Assembly: GCA_964420325.1 (NCBI GenBank)
Contig: CAYQSU010000037.1
Span: 1-33,214, forward strand
Origin: CAYQSU01 sp964420325
GTDB lineage: Bacteria > Pseudomonadota > Alphaproteobacteria > Rhodospirillales > Defluviicoccaceae
Direction: 5' to 3'
DNA length: 33,214 nt
This document shows, piece by piece, positions 1-6,875 of the stretch. The position numbers and the translations under genes are program-made. Position 1 is the first letter of the stretch. Every line of letters begins with the position of its first letter. The notes under the pieces are model-generated. The model made no database searches and had not been told where the DNA came from. It was given only the letters and a program-made list of their open reading frames with translations.

Positions 1-174
1 CTGGCGGGGGAGGCGGACGCGGCGGCGCCCACCGCGCGCACGATCCCGGCCCATCTCGCCCGCGCGCTGGCCTGCGGCATCGGCGCTACGCTCGCCGTCC
101 GCGCCGCAGGTCCGGCGGCCGCCCGGCTCGAGCTCGCCGCCGTGGTGCCGGACGGCGGCCGAATCCGCTGTTGA
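1..174 (+). CDS. C-terminus of a ChpT-like histidine phosphotransferase (5' end outside window)
   Basis: An open frame enters at base 1 and stops with TGA at 172-174, giving 57 residues. The tail contains ARTIPAHLARALACG followed by a short beta-like stretch, LAVRAAGPAAARLELAAVVP. This resembles the end of the ChpT family (the degenerate CA-like lobe of the CtrA phosphorelay phosphotransferase), where an A-R-T-x-x-P-x-L helix precedes the last strand. A neighbouring CheA-type kinase fits, because chpT lies beside chemotaxis-type genes in several alphaproteobacteria. Only the tail is visible and no catalytic histidine can be seen, so the family call rests on a short match recalled from memory. 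It is certainly the end of a coding frame, and the downstream promoter begins over its stop codon. Confidence 0.5.
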   Translation: MAGEADAAAPTARTIPAHLARALACGIGATLAVRAAGPAAARLELAAVVPDGGRIRC

Positions 175-200
175 GCGCCCACTACTTAAAATGGTATGAT
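171..200 (+). promoter_or_regulatory. Candidate sigma70-type promoter of the cheA-like gene
   Basis: TTGAGC (171-176) and TATGAT (195-200) are separated by 18 bases and lie in the only AT-rich stretch of the 99-base gap. The -10 matches the consensus at 5 of 6 positions and the -35 at 4 of 6. The -35 overlaps the stop codon of the upstream gene. Transcription would start near 207, leaving a leader of about 65 bases before the ATG at 274. Confidence 0.5.
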
Positions 201-273
201 TTGCGCAGCGCTCCCGTTTCGGTAACGTACCGCCCGGTCGCGCAATCCTCGAGACGGCAAGGACGGCAGAGCG

Positions 274-2058
274 ATGGACGATCTCCTCAGCGAGTTTCTC
301 GCCGAGACTGCCGAGACCCTGTCGGCGATCGACGCCGGCCTCGTCGCCCTCGAGCGCGATCCGGCCGACGGCCAGGCGCTGGCCACCGTCTTTCGCCTCG
401 TCCACACCATCAAGGGGACGTGCGGCTTTCTCGGCCTTGCCCGCCTTGAGGCGATCGCGCACGCGAGCGAGAGCCTGCTCGGACGCTTCCGCGACGGCGG
501 GCTCGCGGTCACCCCGGCCGCGGTCGGCCTCGTGCTCGCGAGCGTCGATGCCATCCGCCGCCTGCTCCCCGCCCTGGAACAGCGGGGATCGGAGCCTCCG
601 GGCGACGATTCGGCGCTGATCCGGGCGATCGACGCCTTAGCCGCAGGCCGCATCCCCGGCCCGCCGGCAGCGGCGACGGCCTCGACCATGGCTGTTGACG
701 ACGATCCGGCGGACCTGCCGGCTGCCGCCGCGGCGACCGGCAGCGGCCGGTCGGCGGCGGCGTCGATCCGCGTCGGCATCGAGGCGCTGGACAGACTGAT
801 GGCTCTGGCGGGCGAGCTGGTGCTGACCCGCAACCAGCTTCTGGAGCTCGCCGGCAGGCCCGGCGACGGGCCGTTCGCCGTCGCCCTCCAGCGTCTCTCG
901 CGGATCACCGGCGATCTTCAGGACGGCGTGATGCGGACGCGCCTGCAGCCGGTCGGACACGTCTGGGCGACGCTGCCGCGGCTCGTCCGGGATCTCGCCC
1001 GCAAGGCCGGCAAGACGATCGAGCTCCGCCTGGACGGCGCCGAGACCCTGCTCGACCGCCACGTGCTGGAGGCCGTCAAGGACCCGCTGATGCACATGGT
1101 GCGGAATTCCGCCGACCACGGCATCGGCCGGCCGGGCGACCGCCGGCGCCAAGGCAAGCCCGAGGTCGGCACCGTCACGCTCGGCGCCCGCCACGAAGAC
1201 GGTCACGCCGTCATCGAGGTCGGCGACGACGGCGACGGGCTGGCAACCGACGCGATCCGCGCCCGGGCGCTCGCAGGCGGCCTTGCGACCGCCGACGCCC
1301 TCGACGCCATGACCGATGCCGAGATCCACGCGTTCGTCTTTCGCCCGGGCTTCTCGACGGTGGAGCGGGTGACCAGCGTCTCGGGGCGCGGCGTCGGCCT
1401 GGACGTCGTCCGCACCAACATCGAGCGGATCGGCGGCACCGTCGAGGTGCGGTCGGCGCCGGGAGTGGGAGCGACCTTCACCATCCGGATCCCGCTGACG
1501 CTGTCCGTCGTGCCGGCGCTGATCGTGCGCGCGGGCGGGCTCCGCTTCGCGCTGCCGCAGAGCCCCGTCGTCGAGGTGGTCCGGGCGGACGGCAGCGCGC
1601 AAGCGCGCATCGAGCGGGTGAACGGGGGCGCCGTGCTCCGCCTCCGGGATCGGCTCGTCTCCCTCGTCGATCTCGGAGCCCTCCTCGGCATCGACGCGGC
1701 GTCGCCGGCGGCGGAGCCGCTCGTCGTCGTCCTCGCCGGGCCCCGCGGCCGGCAATTCGGCGTCATCGTCGACGTCGTCTCGGCGAGCCGGGAGATCGTC
1801 GTCGAATCGTTGCCGCCGGTCATCCGGTCGATTCCCTGCTATGCCGCCAGCACCATTCTCGGCGACGGCGGCGTCGTCATGATCCTCGATCCCGACGGCC
1901 TCGCCGGCGCGATCGGCATCGGTGCCGGGGCGGCCGAGGCGGCCGCGATTCCGGCGCCGCCGCCGGAGACCATGGCCCGCCTCCTGTTCGAGGCCGGCGG
2001 CCCGGCCCCGGTGGCGGTACGGCCCACCGTGTCGACAGCCCGCTCGCCCGCACACTGA
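274..2058 (+). CDS. cheA: CheA-type hybrid-free histidine kinase lacking a P2 domain
   Basis: 594 residues. An Hpt (P1) domain spans about 1-105, with phosphoacceptor His44 in HTIKGTCGFLGL. A Pro/Ala linker (about 120-165) replaces the P2 domain. Next come the dimerisation helices (about 166-225, with GELVLTRNQLLEL), a HATPase domain with N box MHMVRNSADHG (N278), G1 box GDDGDG (318-322) and G2 box SGRGVGLD (370-377), and a CheW-like P5 domain from about 410 to 545. CheA autophosphorylates on the Hpt histidine and passes phosphate to a response regulator in the cytoplasm, usually attached to receptors through CheW. At 594 residues it is shorter than most CheA proteins, mainly because P2, the CheY/CheB docking domain, is missing. 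No cheW, cheY, cheB or receptor gene follows. The start is ATG with AAGGA upstream. Confidence 0.9.
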   Translation: MDDLLSEFLAETAETLSAIDAGLVALERDPADGQALATVFRLVHTIKGTCGFLGLARLEAIAHASESLLGRFRDGGLAVTPAAVGLVLASVDAIRRLLPALEQRGSEPPGDDSALIRAIDALAAGRIPGPPAAATASTMAVDDDPADLPAAAAATGSGRSAAASIRVGIEALDRLMALAGELVLTRNQLLELAGRPGDGPFAVALQRLSRITGDLQDGVMRTRLQPVGHVWATLPRLVRDLARKAGKTIELRLDGAETLLDRHVLEAVKDPLMHMVRNSADHGIGRPGDRRRQGKPEVGTVTLGARHEDGHAVIEVGDDGDGLATDAIRARALAGGLATADALDAMTDAEIHAFVFRPGFSTVERVTSVSGRGVGLDVVRTNIERIGGTVEVRSAPGVGATFTIRIPLTLSVVPALIVRAGGLRFALPQSPVVEVVRADGSAQARIERVNGGAVLRLRDRLVSLVDLGALLGIDAASPAAEPLVVVLAGPRGRQFGVIVDVVSASREIVVESLPPVIRSIPCYAASTILGDGGVVMILDPDGLAGAIGIGAGAAEAAAIPAPPPETMARLLFEAGGPAPVAVRPTVSTARSPAH

Positions 2059-2074
2059 GCGTCGGGGGCGGGAG

Positions 2075-2091
2075 GCGCCCGGCACGGGCGC
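2075..2091 (+). terminator. Hairpin after cheA, terminator-like
   Basis: GCGCCC (2075-2080), loop GGCAC, GGGCGC (2086-2091): a perfect 6-bp GC stem 17 bases after the cheA stop. No T-tract follows, so intrinsic termination would be weak. It may only stabilise the 3' end. Confidence 0.35.
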
Positions 2092-2241
2092 ACCGGCGGT
2101 TCCGCGGGCCGGCAGCCCCGCCCTCTCGCCACGTTGTCCGACGCGACGTGCACCCGGCTCGCGGCTGGCGAAAGGTCTTCATTCTTCAGCGAAGCATGCA
2201 CCGTCTTTTTGCAATTACTTTCGATTTCATTGGAATATCGC

Positions 2242-2270
2242 TTGACACGTCTGGGTCGAGAGCGCATCTA
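2242..2270 (+). promoter_or_regulatory. Candidate promoter for the helicase gene
   Basis: A perfect TTGACA at 2242-2247 is followed after 17 bases by CATCTA (2265-2270), a poor -10. It sits in the AT-rich part of a long gap. The start would fall near 2277, about 200 bases before the TTG start codon. Long leaders are common for DEAD-box helicase mRNAs, several of which are cold- or auto-regulated. Confidence 0.45.
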
Positions 2271-2276
2271 AGCGGC

Positions 2277-2293
2277 GTCGTTATGGAAACGAC
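2277..2293 (+). promoter_or_regulatory. 5'-end hairpin in the helicase leader
   Basis: GTCGTT (2277-2282), loop ATGGA, AACGAC (2288-2293): a perfect 6-bp stem just at the predicted transcript start. It could protect the 5' end of the mRNA or serve as a regulatory element. An operator for a DNA-binding protein is the alternative reading. Confidence 0.35.
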
Positions 2294-2448
2294 CATGGGC
2301 GTTCAGGTCGCGTGATCGGGCCCGCAGCCGCGGGTTCCGTTTCCTGCCAACTCCCGCTGACAATTATCCCGCCACTCAGGGCACGCGGAGTGGTCGCTGA
2401 GGCCCCGCACGCGCCGCCAGCAGTCCCGAGCCAGCAGCGAGGGATGCC

Positions 2449-2484
2449 ATGCCGGCGCCCCAAACGAAAGAGCAGCTTCCTTGA
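2449..2484 (+). CDS. Possible 11-codon leader peptide overlapping the helicase start
   Basis: ATG at 2449 is preceded by GCGAGGG (2437-2443), a good ribosome binding site. It opens MPAPQTKEQLP and stops with TGA at 2482-2484. The stop overlaps the TTG start codon of the helicase (2481-2483) as TTGA. This arrangement would couple helicase translation to leader translation. No family is known to me, and the frame is short enough to be chance. Ribosome profiling would settle whether it is translated. Confidence 0.3.
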   Translation: MPAPQTKEQLP

Positions 2485-3857
2485 CAACGATTTCGAAACC
2501 CTTCTCCAGGCTCGGCCTTCGTACGCCGATTCCCGAGACGCTTGCCGCCGAAGGCTATGCCGCACCGACCGCGATCCAGGCAGAGGCCATTCCCCACGTT
2601 CTTCGCTGCCGCGACCTGGTGGGCATCGCCCAGACCGGCACCGGCAAGACCGCGGCGTTCGCGCTGCCGATCCTCCACCGGCTCGCCGGCGATCGCCGCG
2701 CCGCGGCGCGCCGCGGCTGTCGGGTGCTGGTGCTGACGCCGACCCGCGAGCTCGCGTCGCAGATCGAGGACGCCTTTCGCACCTACGGTCGTGGCCTCGG
2801 CCTGACGTCGACCACCGTTTTCGGCGGCGTCGGCGCCGGTCCACAGATCCGCGCCATGGCCGACGGCGTCGACGTCCTGGTGGCGACTCCCGGCCGCCTG
2901 CTCGATCACACCGGCCAGGGACACATCCGACTCGATGGTGTCGAGGTGCTCGTCCTTGACGAGGCCGACCGGATGCTCGACATGGGCTTCATCCGGCCCA
3001 TCCGCCGGATCGTCGCGCTGGTGCCGGCGCTCCGGCAGACCCTGTTGTTCTCCGCGACCATGGCGAAGGACGTCCGCGATCTCGCTGCCGGGCTGTTGAC
3101 CGATCCGGTCGAGGTCGCCGCGGCGCCAGCCGCGTCGACCGTCGACCTCGTCGACCAGCGGGTGCTGCTGGTCGAGGCGAAGCAGAAGGCCGCGTTGCTG
3201 GCCGAGCTGCTTGCCGATCCGGCGATGGCGCGCGTCCTCGTGTTCACCCGAACCAAGCACGGTGCCGACCGCGTCTCCCGCCACCTGACGAAGGCGGGCA
3301 TCGAGGCGTCGGTGATCCACGGCAACAGGTCCCAGAGCCAGCGCGAGCGGGCTCTCTCCGCGTTCCGCGAGTCGCGGGCGCGCGTGCTGGTGGCGACGGA
3401 CGTCGCCGCCCGCGGCATCGACGTCGACGGCATCACCCACGTCTTCAACTTCGATCTGCCGAGCGAGCCCGAGAGCTACGTCCACCGGATCGGCCGCACT
3501 GCCCGGGCCGGCGCCTCGGGCGTGGCCATCTCCTTCTGCGATGCCGACGAGCGCCGCCACCTGCGCGGGATCGAGACGCTGATCCGGCAGCGGCTTCCGG
3601 TTACGGATCGCACCGGCGGCCTTGCTCCGACCCCATCGCCTGGACCTGCCGCCCCTGACGCCGGCCGCGAGGTGGCCGGCGGTCGGAAGACGAGGACGAA
3701 ACGGCGCGGCAACGGATCGGCCGGATCTCCAGGGCATCACGGCGACCTGTCCGCGGTCGCCTTCCTCACCCGGCCACGATCCGCCGCCCGCACCAGCAGC
3801 GCCTCGCCAAGCCGCGGGCGGCCCTCCCCCGTCGTCTACGGCGAACGGAAGGGCTAA
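2481..3857 (+). CDS. rhlE: RhlE-type DEAD-box ATP-dependent RNA helicase
   Basis: 458 residues with all motifs in order: aromatic FSRLGL and Q motif (TAIQAEAIP), motif I AQTGTGKT, Ia PTRELA, Ib TPGRLL, II DEAD, III SAT, IV LVFTRTK, V ATDVAARGID, VI HRIGRTARAG. The two RecA-like domains occupy about 1-375. The remaining 80 residues form a basic, Gly/Pro/Ser-rich tail typical of RhlE-like proteins and probably binding RNA. The enzyme unwinds short RNA duplexes in ribosome assembly or mRNA decay. The start is TTG: it places the conserved FSxLGL ten residues in, and no ATG in this frame fits better. A long leader and an overlapping mini-frame precede it, suggesting post-transcriptional control. 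SrmB, DeaD and RhlB are alternatives, but the tail and length favour RhlE. Confidence 0.92.
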   Translation: MTTISKPFSRLGLRTPIPETLAAEGYAAPTAIQAEAIPHVLRCRDLVGIAQTGTGKTAAFALPILHRLAGDRRAAARRGCRVLVLTPTRELASQIEDAFRTYGRGLGLTSTTVFGGVGAGPQIRAMADGVDVLVATPGRLLDHTGQGHIRLDGVEVLVLDEADRMLDMGFIRPIRRIVALVPALRQTLLFSATMAKDVRDLAAGLLTDPVEVAAAPAASTVDLVDQRVLLVEAKQKAALLAELLADPAMARVLVFTRTKHGADRVSRHLTKAGIEASVIHGNRSQSQRERALSAFRESRARVLVATDVAARGIDVDGITHVFNFDLPSEPESYVHRIGRTARAGASGVAISFCDADERRHLRGIETLIRQRLPVTDRTGGLAPTPSPGPAAPDAGREVAGGRKTRTKRRGNGSAGSPGHHGDLSAVAFLTRPRSAARTSSASPSRGRPSPVVYGERKG

Positions 3858-3872
3858 GCACGACCTTCGTGC
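3858..3872 (+). terminator. Hairpin directly after the helicase stop
   Basis: GCACGA (3858-3863), CCT, TCGTGC (3867-3872): a perfect 6-bp stem with a 3-base loop starting at the base after the TAA. There is no T-tract. It separates the helicase from the ars operon and is probably a terminator or an mRNA 3'-end stabiliser. Confidence 0.4.
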
Positions 3873-3940
3873 GCCCGGCCCGCGCGCGGCCGCCGTCGAC
3901 GCCGCTTGGCGAAACGCCGGACAGCCGGGGCTTGACTCGA

Positions 3941-3972
3941 TTCCATAATTCGTTAATCTGCGAACTATGGAA
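3941..3972 (+). promoter_or_regulatory. Putative ArsR operator overlapping promoter and start codon
   Basis: TTCCATA (3941-3947) and TATGGAA (3966-3972) form a perfect 7-bp inverted repeat around an AT-rich centre (ATTCGTTAATCTGCGAAC, with inner TTCG/CGAA symmetry). TTGACT (3932-3937) lies just upstream as a -35, and TAATCT (3954-3959) is a possible -10 inside the repeat. The right arm contains the arsR ATG (3967). Binding there would block polymerase directly. No Shine-Dalgarno precedes the ATG, so with a start near 3966 the transcript may be leaderless. Autorepression by ArsR released by arsenite is the known mode for this family. Confidence 0.65.
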
Positions 3973-4332
3973 GAAAGACAGGCCGTCGACGCCTTCGCGG
4001 CGCTCGCCCACGCGCATCGGCTCGCCGTCTTCCGCCTTCTCGTCCGCCACGGGCCGAGCGGGCTCGCGGCCGGACGGTTGGCCGAGACGGTCGGCGTGCC
4101 GCCGTCGACGCTCTCCCATCATCTCGCCCAGCTCGAGCGCGCAGGCCTTCTGCGCTCCTGGCGGCGCCAGCGCCACGTCTTCTACGCGGTGGACGTCGAG
4201 GGAACGCGCCGGCTCGTCGCCTTCCTCACCGAGGACTGTTGCCAGGGACAACCGGAGATGTGCGGCTACGCAAGCGAAGGCCCCTGCAACGCCGACGCCA
4301 CTCAGGCAGGAGAACCCGTCCATGGTCGATAG
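3967..4332 (+). CDS. arsR: ArsR/SmtB-family arsenite-responsive repressor
   Basis: 121 residues. A winged helix spans about 5-85, with the recognition helix in PPSTLSHHLAQLERAGLL and the wing in WRRQRHVFYAV. The C-terminus holds Cys91-Cys92 and Cys99 (DCCQGQPEMC), plus Cys107. A vicinal cysteine pair with a third cysteine a few residues on is the C-terminal As(III) site described for Acidithiobacillus-type ArsR, not the CxC site in the DNA-binding helix of plasmid ArsR. The spacing here is one residue longer than I recall for that protein. It should repress its own operon until trivalent arsenic binds. Its last 11 bases overlap arsC, so the two are translated together. The start codon lies inside the operator. 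Confidence 0.9.
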   Translation: MEERQAVDAFAALAHAHRLAVFRLLVRHGPSGLAAGRLAETVGVPPSTLSHHLAQLERAGLLRSWRRQRHVFYAVDVEGTRRLVAFLTEDCCQGQPEMCGYASEGPCNADATQAGEPVHGR

Positions 4333-4858
4333 CCAGCCCGCGGACAAGACGTTCAATGTGCTGTTTCTGTGCACCGGCAACTCGGCCCGCTCGATCATCG
4401 CCGAGTGCGTGCTCAACCGCTACGGCCAGGGCCGGTTCCGGGCCTTCAGCGCCGGCAGCCAGCCAACCGGCCGCGTCAACCCGTATGCGCTCGAACTGCT
4501 CAAGAACCAGAACCATCCGACCGCCGAGCTCCGCTCGAAGAACTGGAACGAGTTCGCCGCCCCGGACGCCCCCCGCCTCGATTTCGTCTTCACGGTCTGC
4601 GACAACGCCGCCAACGAGGTGTGTCCGGTGTGGCCGGGCCAGCCGATGACGGCGCACTGGGGCGTGCCCGATCCGGCCGCGGTCGAGGGCATCGAAGCGG
4701 TCAAGCGGGCGGCCTTCGCCGACACCATGCGGATGCTGACGCAAAGGATCAGCATCTTCACCAGCCTGCCGCTCACGTCGCTCGACAGGCTGAGCCTGCA
4801 GAAACGGCTCGACGACATCGGCAAGATCAACGACCCCAAGGACACCGCCGCCGAGTGA
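4322..4858 (+). CDS. arsC: Thioredoxin/LMW-PTP-fold arsenate reductase
   Basis: 178 residues. The P-loop is CTGNSARS, with nucleophile Cys17 and Arg23. The second redox pair is Cys93 and Cys101 in VCDNAANEVCPVWPGQ (C-x7-C; S. aureus ArsC has C-x6-C). It reduces arsenate to arsenite in the cytoplasm, passing the disulfide to thioredoxin or glutaredoxin. ATG 4322 was chosen because AGGAG lies about ten bases upstream and the P-loop falls at the usual distance from the N-terminus. It overlaps the end of arsR by 11 bases. An upstream extension of this frame runs through arsR and is not coding. The C-terminal 40 residues extend beyond the S. aureus enzyme, as in other proteobacterial members. Confidence 0.92.
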   Translation: MVDSQPADKTFNVLFLCTGNSARSIIAECVLNRYGQGRFRAFSAGSQPTGRVNPYALELLKNQNHPTAELRSKNWNEFAAPDAPRLDFVFTVCDNAANEVCPVWPGQPMTAHWGVPDPAAVEGIEAVKRAAFADTMRMLTQRISIFTSLPLTSLDRLSLQKRLDDIGKINDPKDTAAE

Positions 4859-4910
4859 CCCCGGCGAACCGCGACCGGACGGAACCCGCAGGCGGCGATG
4901 AGATAGACCG

Positions 4911-5999
4911 ATGACTGCCGAAGAGATCACGCTTCCGACGGCACGCGAGGCGCCGGCGAAGAAGGCCGGCACCGGGCTCGGCGCCTTCGAGCGCTATCTG
5001 TCGCTGTGGGTGGCGCTCTGCATCGTGTTCGGCATCGCCCTCGGCCACTGGTTCCCGGAGCCGTTCCAGGCGATCGGCCGCGCCGAGGTGGCGCAGGTCA
5101 ACCTGCCGGTGGCGATCCTCATCTGGCTGATGATCATCCCGATGCTGTTGAAGATCGATGTCGGCGCCCTGCACCGGGTGCGGGAGCACTGGCGCGGCGT
5201 CGGCGTCACCGTGTTCATCAACTGGGCGGTGAAGCCGTTCTCGATGGCGCTGCTCGGCTGGCTGTTCATCGGCTACCTGTTCCGCCCGTTGCTGCCGGCC
5301 GACCAGATCGAAAGCTACATTGCCGGCCTGATCATCCTCGCCGCCGCGCCGTGCACGGCGATGGTCTTCGTCTGGAGCCACCTCTGCGACGGCGAGCCGC
5401 ACTTCACCCTCTCCCAGGTGGCGCTCAACGACACGATCATGGTGTTCGCCTTCGCACCGATCGTGGGCCTGCTCCTCGGGCTGTCTGCGATCGTCGTGCC
5501 GTGGGACACGCTGGTGATCTCGGTCGTGATGTTCATCGTCATCCCGGTGATCGCCGCCCAGCTCTGGCGCCGGGCGCTCCTGGCACGCGGCGAGCGGGTG
5601 CTCGAGCGGACGCTCGCCAGGATGCATCCGGTGTCGCTGCTGGCGCTGCTCGCGACCCTGGTGCTCCTGTTCGGCTTTCAGGGCGAGCAGATCCTCGCCC
5701 AGCCGCTGATCATCCTGTTGCTGGCGGTGCCGATCCTGATCCAGGTGTACTTCAACTCCGGGCTCGCCTACCTCCTCAACCGACGGCTCGGCGTCGCCCA
5801 CTGCGTCGCCGCGCCGTCCGCGCTGATCGGCGCCTCGAACTTCTTCGAGCTCGCGGTGGCCACCGCCATCGTCCTGTTCGGCTTCAACTCCGGCGCCGCA
5901 CTCGCCACCGTCGTCGGCGTCCTCGTCGAGGTGCCGGTGATGCTGTCGGTGGTCCGCATCACCATGGCAACCAAGCGCTGGTACGAACGGGCGGCGTAA
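4911..5999 (+). CDS. acr3: ACR3-family arsenite efflux permease
   Basis: 362 residues with about ten hydrophobic segments. The conserved Cys148 lies in AAAPCTAMVFVWSHL and the conserved Glu313 in ASNFFELAVA; both are known to be needed in characterised Acr3 proteins. It exports As(OH)3 across the inner membrane using the proton gradient. It is the third gene of the ars operon, 52 bases after arsC, so the window holds a complete sense-reduce-export set. The family is unrelated to the twelve-helix ArsB, although databases often name it arsB. About 25 cytoplasmic residues precede the first membrane segment. Confidence 0.94.
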   Translation: MTAEEITLPTAREAPAKKAGTGLGAFERYLSLWVALCIVFGIALGHWFPEPFQAIGRAEVAQVNLPVAILIWLMIIPMLLKIDVGALHRVREHWRGVGVTVFINWAVKPFSMALLGWLFIGYLFRPLLPADQIESYIAGLIILAAAPCTAMVFVWSHLCDGEPHFTLSQVALNDTIMVFAFAPIVGLLLGLSAIVVPWDTLVISVVMFIVIPVIAAQLWRRALLARGERVLERTLARMHPVSLLALLATLVLLFGFQGEQILAQPLIILLLAVPILIQVYFNSGLAYLLNRRLGVAHCVAAPSALIGASNFFELAVATAIVLFGFNSGAALATVVGVLVEVPVMLSVVRITMATKRWYERAA

Positions 6000-6003
6000 C
6001 CGC

Positions 6004-6018
6004 GAGCCGGGGCGGCTC
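6004..6018. terminator. Hairpin between convergent acr3 and phosphatase genes
   Basis: GAGCCG (6004-6009), GGG, CGGCTC (6013-6018): a perfect 6-bp stem in the 17-base gap, reaching into the stop codon of the phosphatase. Its position suggests a two-way terminator, though neither side has a T-tract. Confidence 0.4.
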
Positions 6019-6670
6019 AGCCGCGGTGCGGGTCGAGGCGGCCCGTGTCGGCGGCGCCGCCGGTGACCAGAAGCTCGCGGATGACGTCGTGCGCGGCGCG
6101 GCGCCAGTTGGCCTCGGCCGCCGCCTCCGGCGAGTCCTGCCAAAGAAGATAAGCCTTGGCCGCGATGGCGTCGCGGTTGCGGTCGGCGAGATCTCGCCGG
6201 CAGCCGTGGAACGCCTCCCAATAGGGCTCGGCCTGCGGGCGCCCGCCTCGGATCACGGCCATCGCCTCCTCCTCGGTCAGCCCCTCGACGAAGGCGAGAT
6301 AGCCGAGCACGGTCAGGGGCGAGCGGTTGATGCCGGCGGTGCAATGGACGTAGACGCGGTGGCCGGCGGCGATCAGCCGATGCAGCGCACGGACGGCTTC
6401 CGGCAGCCGGCGCCTTTGATCGGGCGGGTCGAAGTCGCGCATCGGCGCGTTGACGAGGGCGAGATCCCGCGACCGGCCGTGCCGGCAGTGCTCGTCGTAG
6501 TCGATGCCGAAGGCGGCGCGGCACTCCTCGGTCTGCACCGACAGCAGGGCCGAAACGCGCGTCCCGTCACGGATGCGATCGATGTCGGCAGCGGTCATCG
6601 GGCAGGACCCGACGACGATGTCGTCGCGGATCCTGCCCCAGTTGAGAGTCCAGACCCACATGGCGCTCAC
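6017..6670 (-). CDS. SEX4/laforin-like dual-specificity phosphatase
   Basis: 217 residues. The catalytic loop is HCTAGINRS (Cys110, Arg116) and the general acid is Asp79 in MRDFD. The N-terminal part (NWGRIRDDIVVGSCPMTAADIDRIR) and the block after the loop (ending YWEAFHGCRRDL) match, from memory, the catalytic domain of the plant phosphoglucan phosphatase SEX4, including the CxAGxxR signature of glucan phosphatases. There is no carbohydrate-binding module. The substrate may be a phosphorylated glucan, but a protein or small phosphoester is possible. The start is GTG at 6668-6670, overlapping the stop of the preceding DUF2905 gene as GTGA, so translation is coupled. It is the last gene of the operon that begins with archease. 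An ATG three codons in is the alternative start. Confidence 0.8.
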   Translation of the reverse strand: MSAMWVWTLNWGRIRDDIVVGSCPMTAADIDRIRDGTRVSALLSVQTEECRAAFGIDYDEHCRHGRSRDLALVNAPMRDFDPPDQRRRLPEAVRALHRLIAAGHRVYVHCTAGINRSPLTVLGYLAFVEGLTEEEAMAVIRGGRPQAEPYWEAFHGCRRDLADRNRDAIAAKAYLLWQDSPEAAAEANWRRAAHDVIRELLVTGGAADTGRLDPHRG

Positions 6671-6867
6671 CGATTAAGGAGCCAGAGGATCGCGGTCAAG
6701 ACGACGCTGACCACCAGAGACGAGGCCAGTGGCAGGTAGAAGCGCACGGTGCCGCGCTCGATCAGGATGTCGCCGGGAAGGCGGCCGAGCCCGAGCTTCT
6801 GCGCTCCCATCCCGAGGAGTCCGACGGCGATCAAGATGACCCCGAACGCGATCAGCCAGCGCGCCAT
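6667..6867 (-). CDS. DUF2905 small membrane protein
   Basis: 66 residues with two hydrophobic helices (about 4-22 and 45-63) around a conserved loop GRLPGDILIERGTVRFYLPLAS. The GxLPGD motif, length and topology are those of DUF2905. No function is known. It starts eight bases after the NAPRT stop, and its own stop overlaps the start of the phosphatase gene. Though short, it is supported by the strong motif and tight spacing on both sides. Confidence 0.88.
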   Translation of the reverse strand: MARWLIAFGVILIAVGLLGMGAQKLGLGRLPGDILIERGTVRFYLPLASSLVVSVVLTAILWLLNR

Positions 6868-6875
6868 CCCCGCCC

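Larger units (their letters stand above)
2059..2480. other. 422-base intergenic region: leader of the DEAD-box helicase gene
   Basis: No convincing full-length gene lies between the cheA stop and the helicase start. The first part holds a GC hairpin (2075-2091). Around 2190-2290 the base composition becomes distinctly AT-richer, with a TTGACA element (2242), a hairpin at the likely transcript start (2277-2293) and a leader of about 200 bases. A short open frame with a good ribosome binding site (2449-2484) ends over the helicase start codon. Longer open frames that cross this stretch show no family resemblance. Confidence 0.6.

Noticed and set aside
637..2085. Long open frame antisense to cheA, with others like it antisense to most genes
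   Set aside because: High GC at third positions leaves few stop codons on the opposite strand. The translated products are Arg/Pro/Ala-rich with no family resemblance.
2312..2959. Alternative plus-strand frame crossing the helicase start
   Set aside because: It reads out of frame through the helicase motifs and gives a basic low-complexity product. The DEAD-box frame is clearly the real one.
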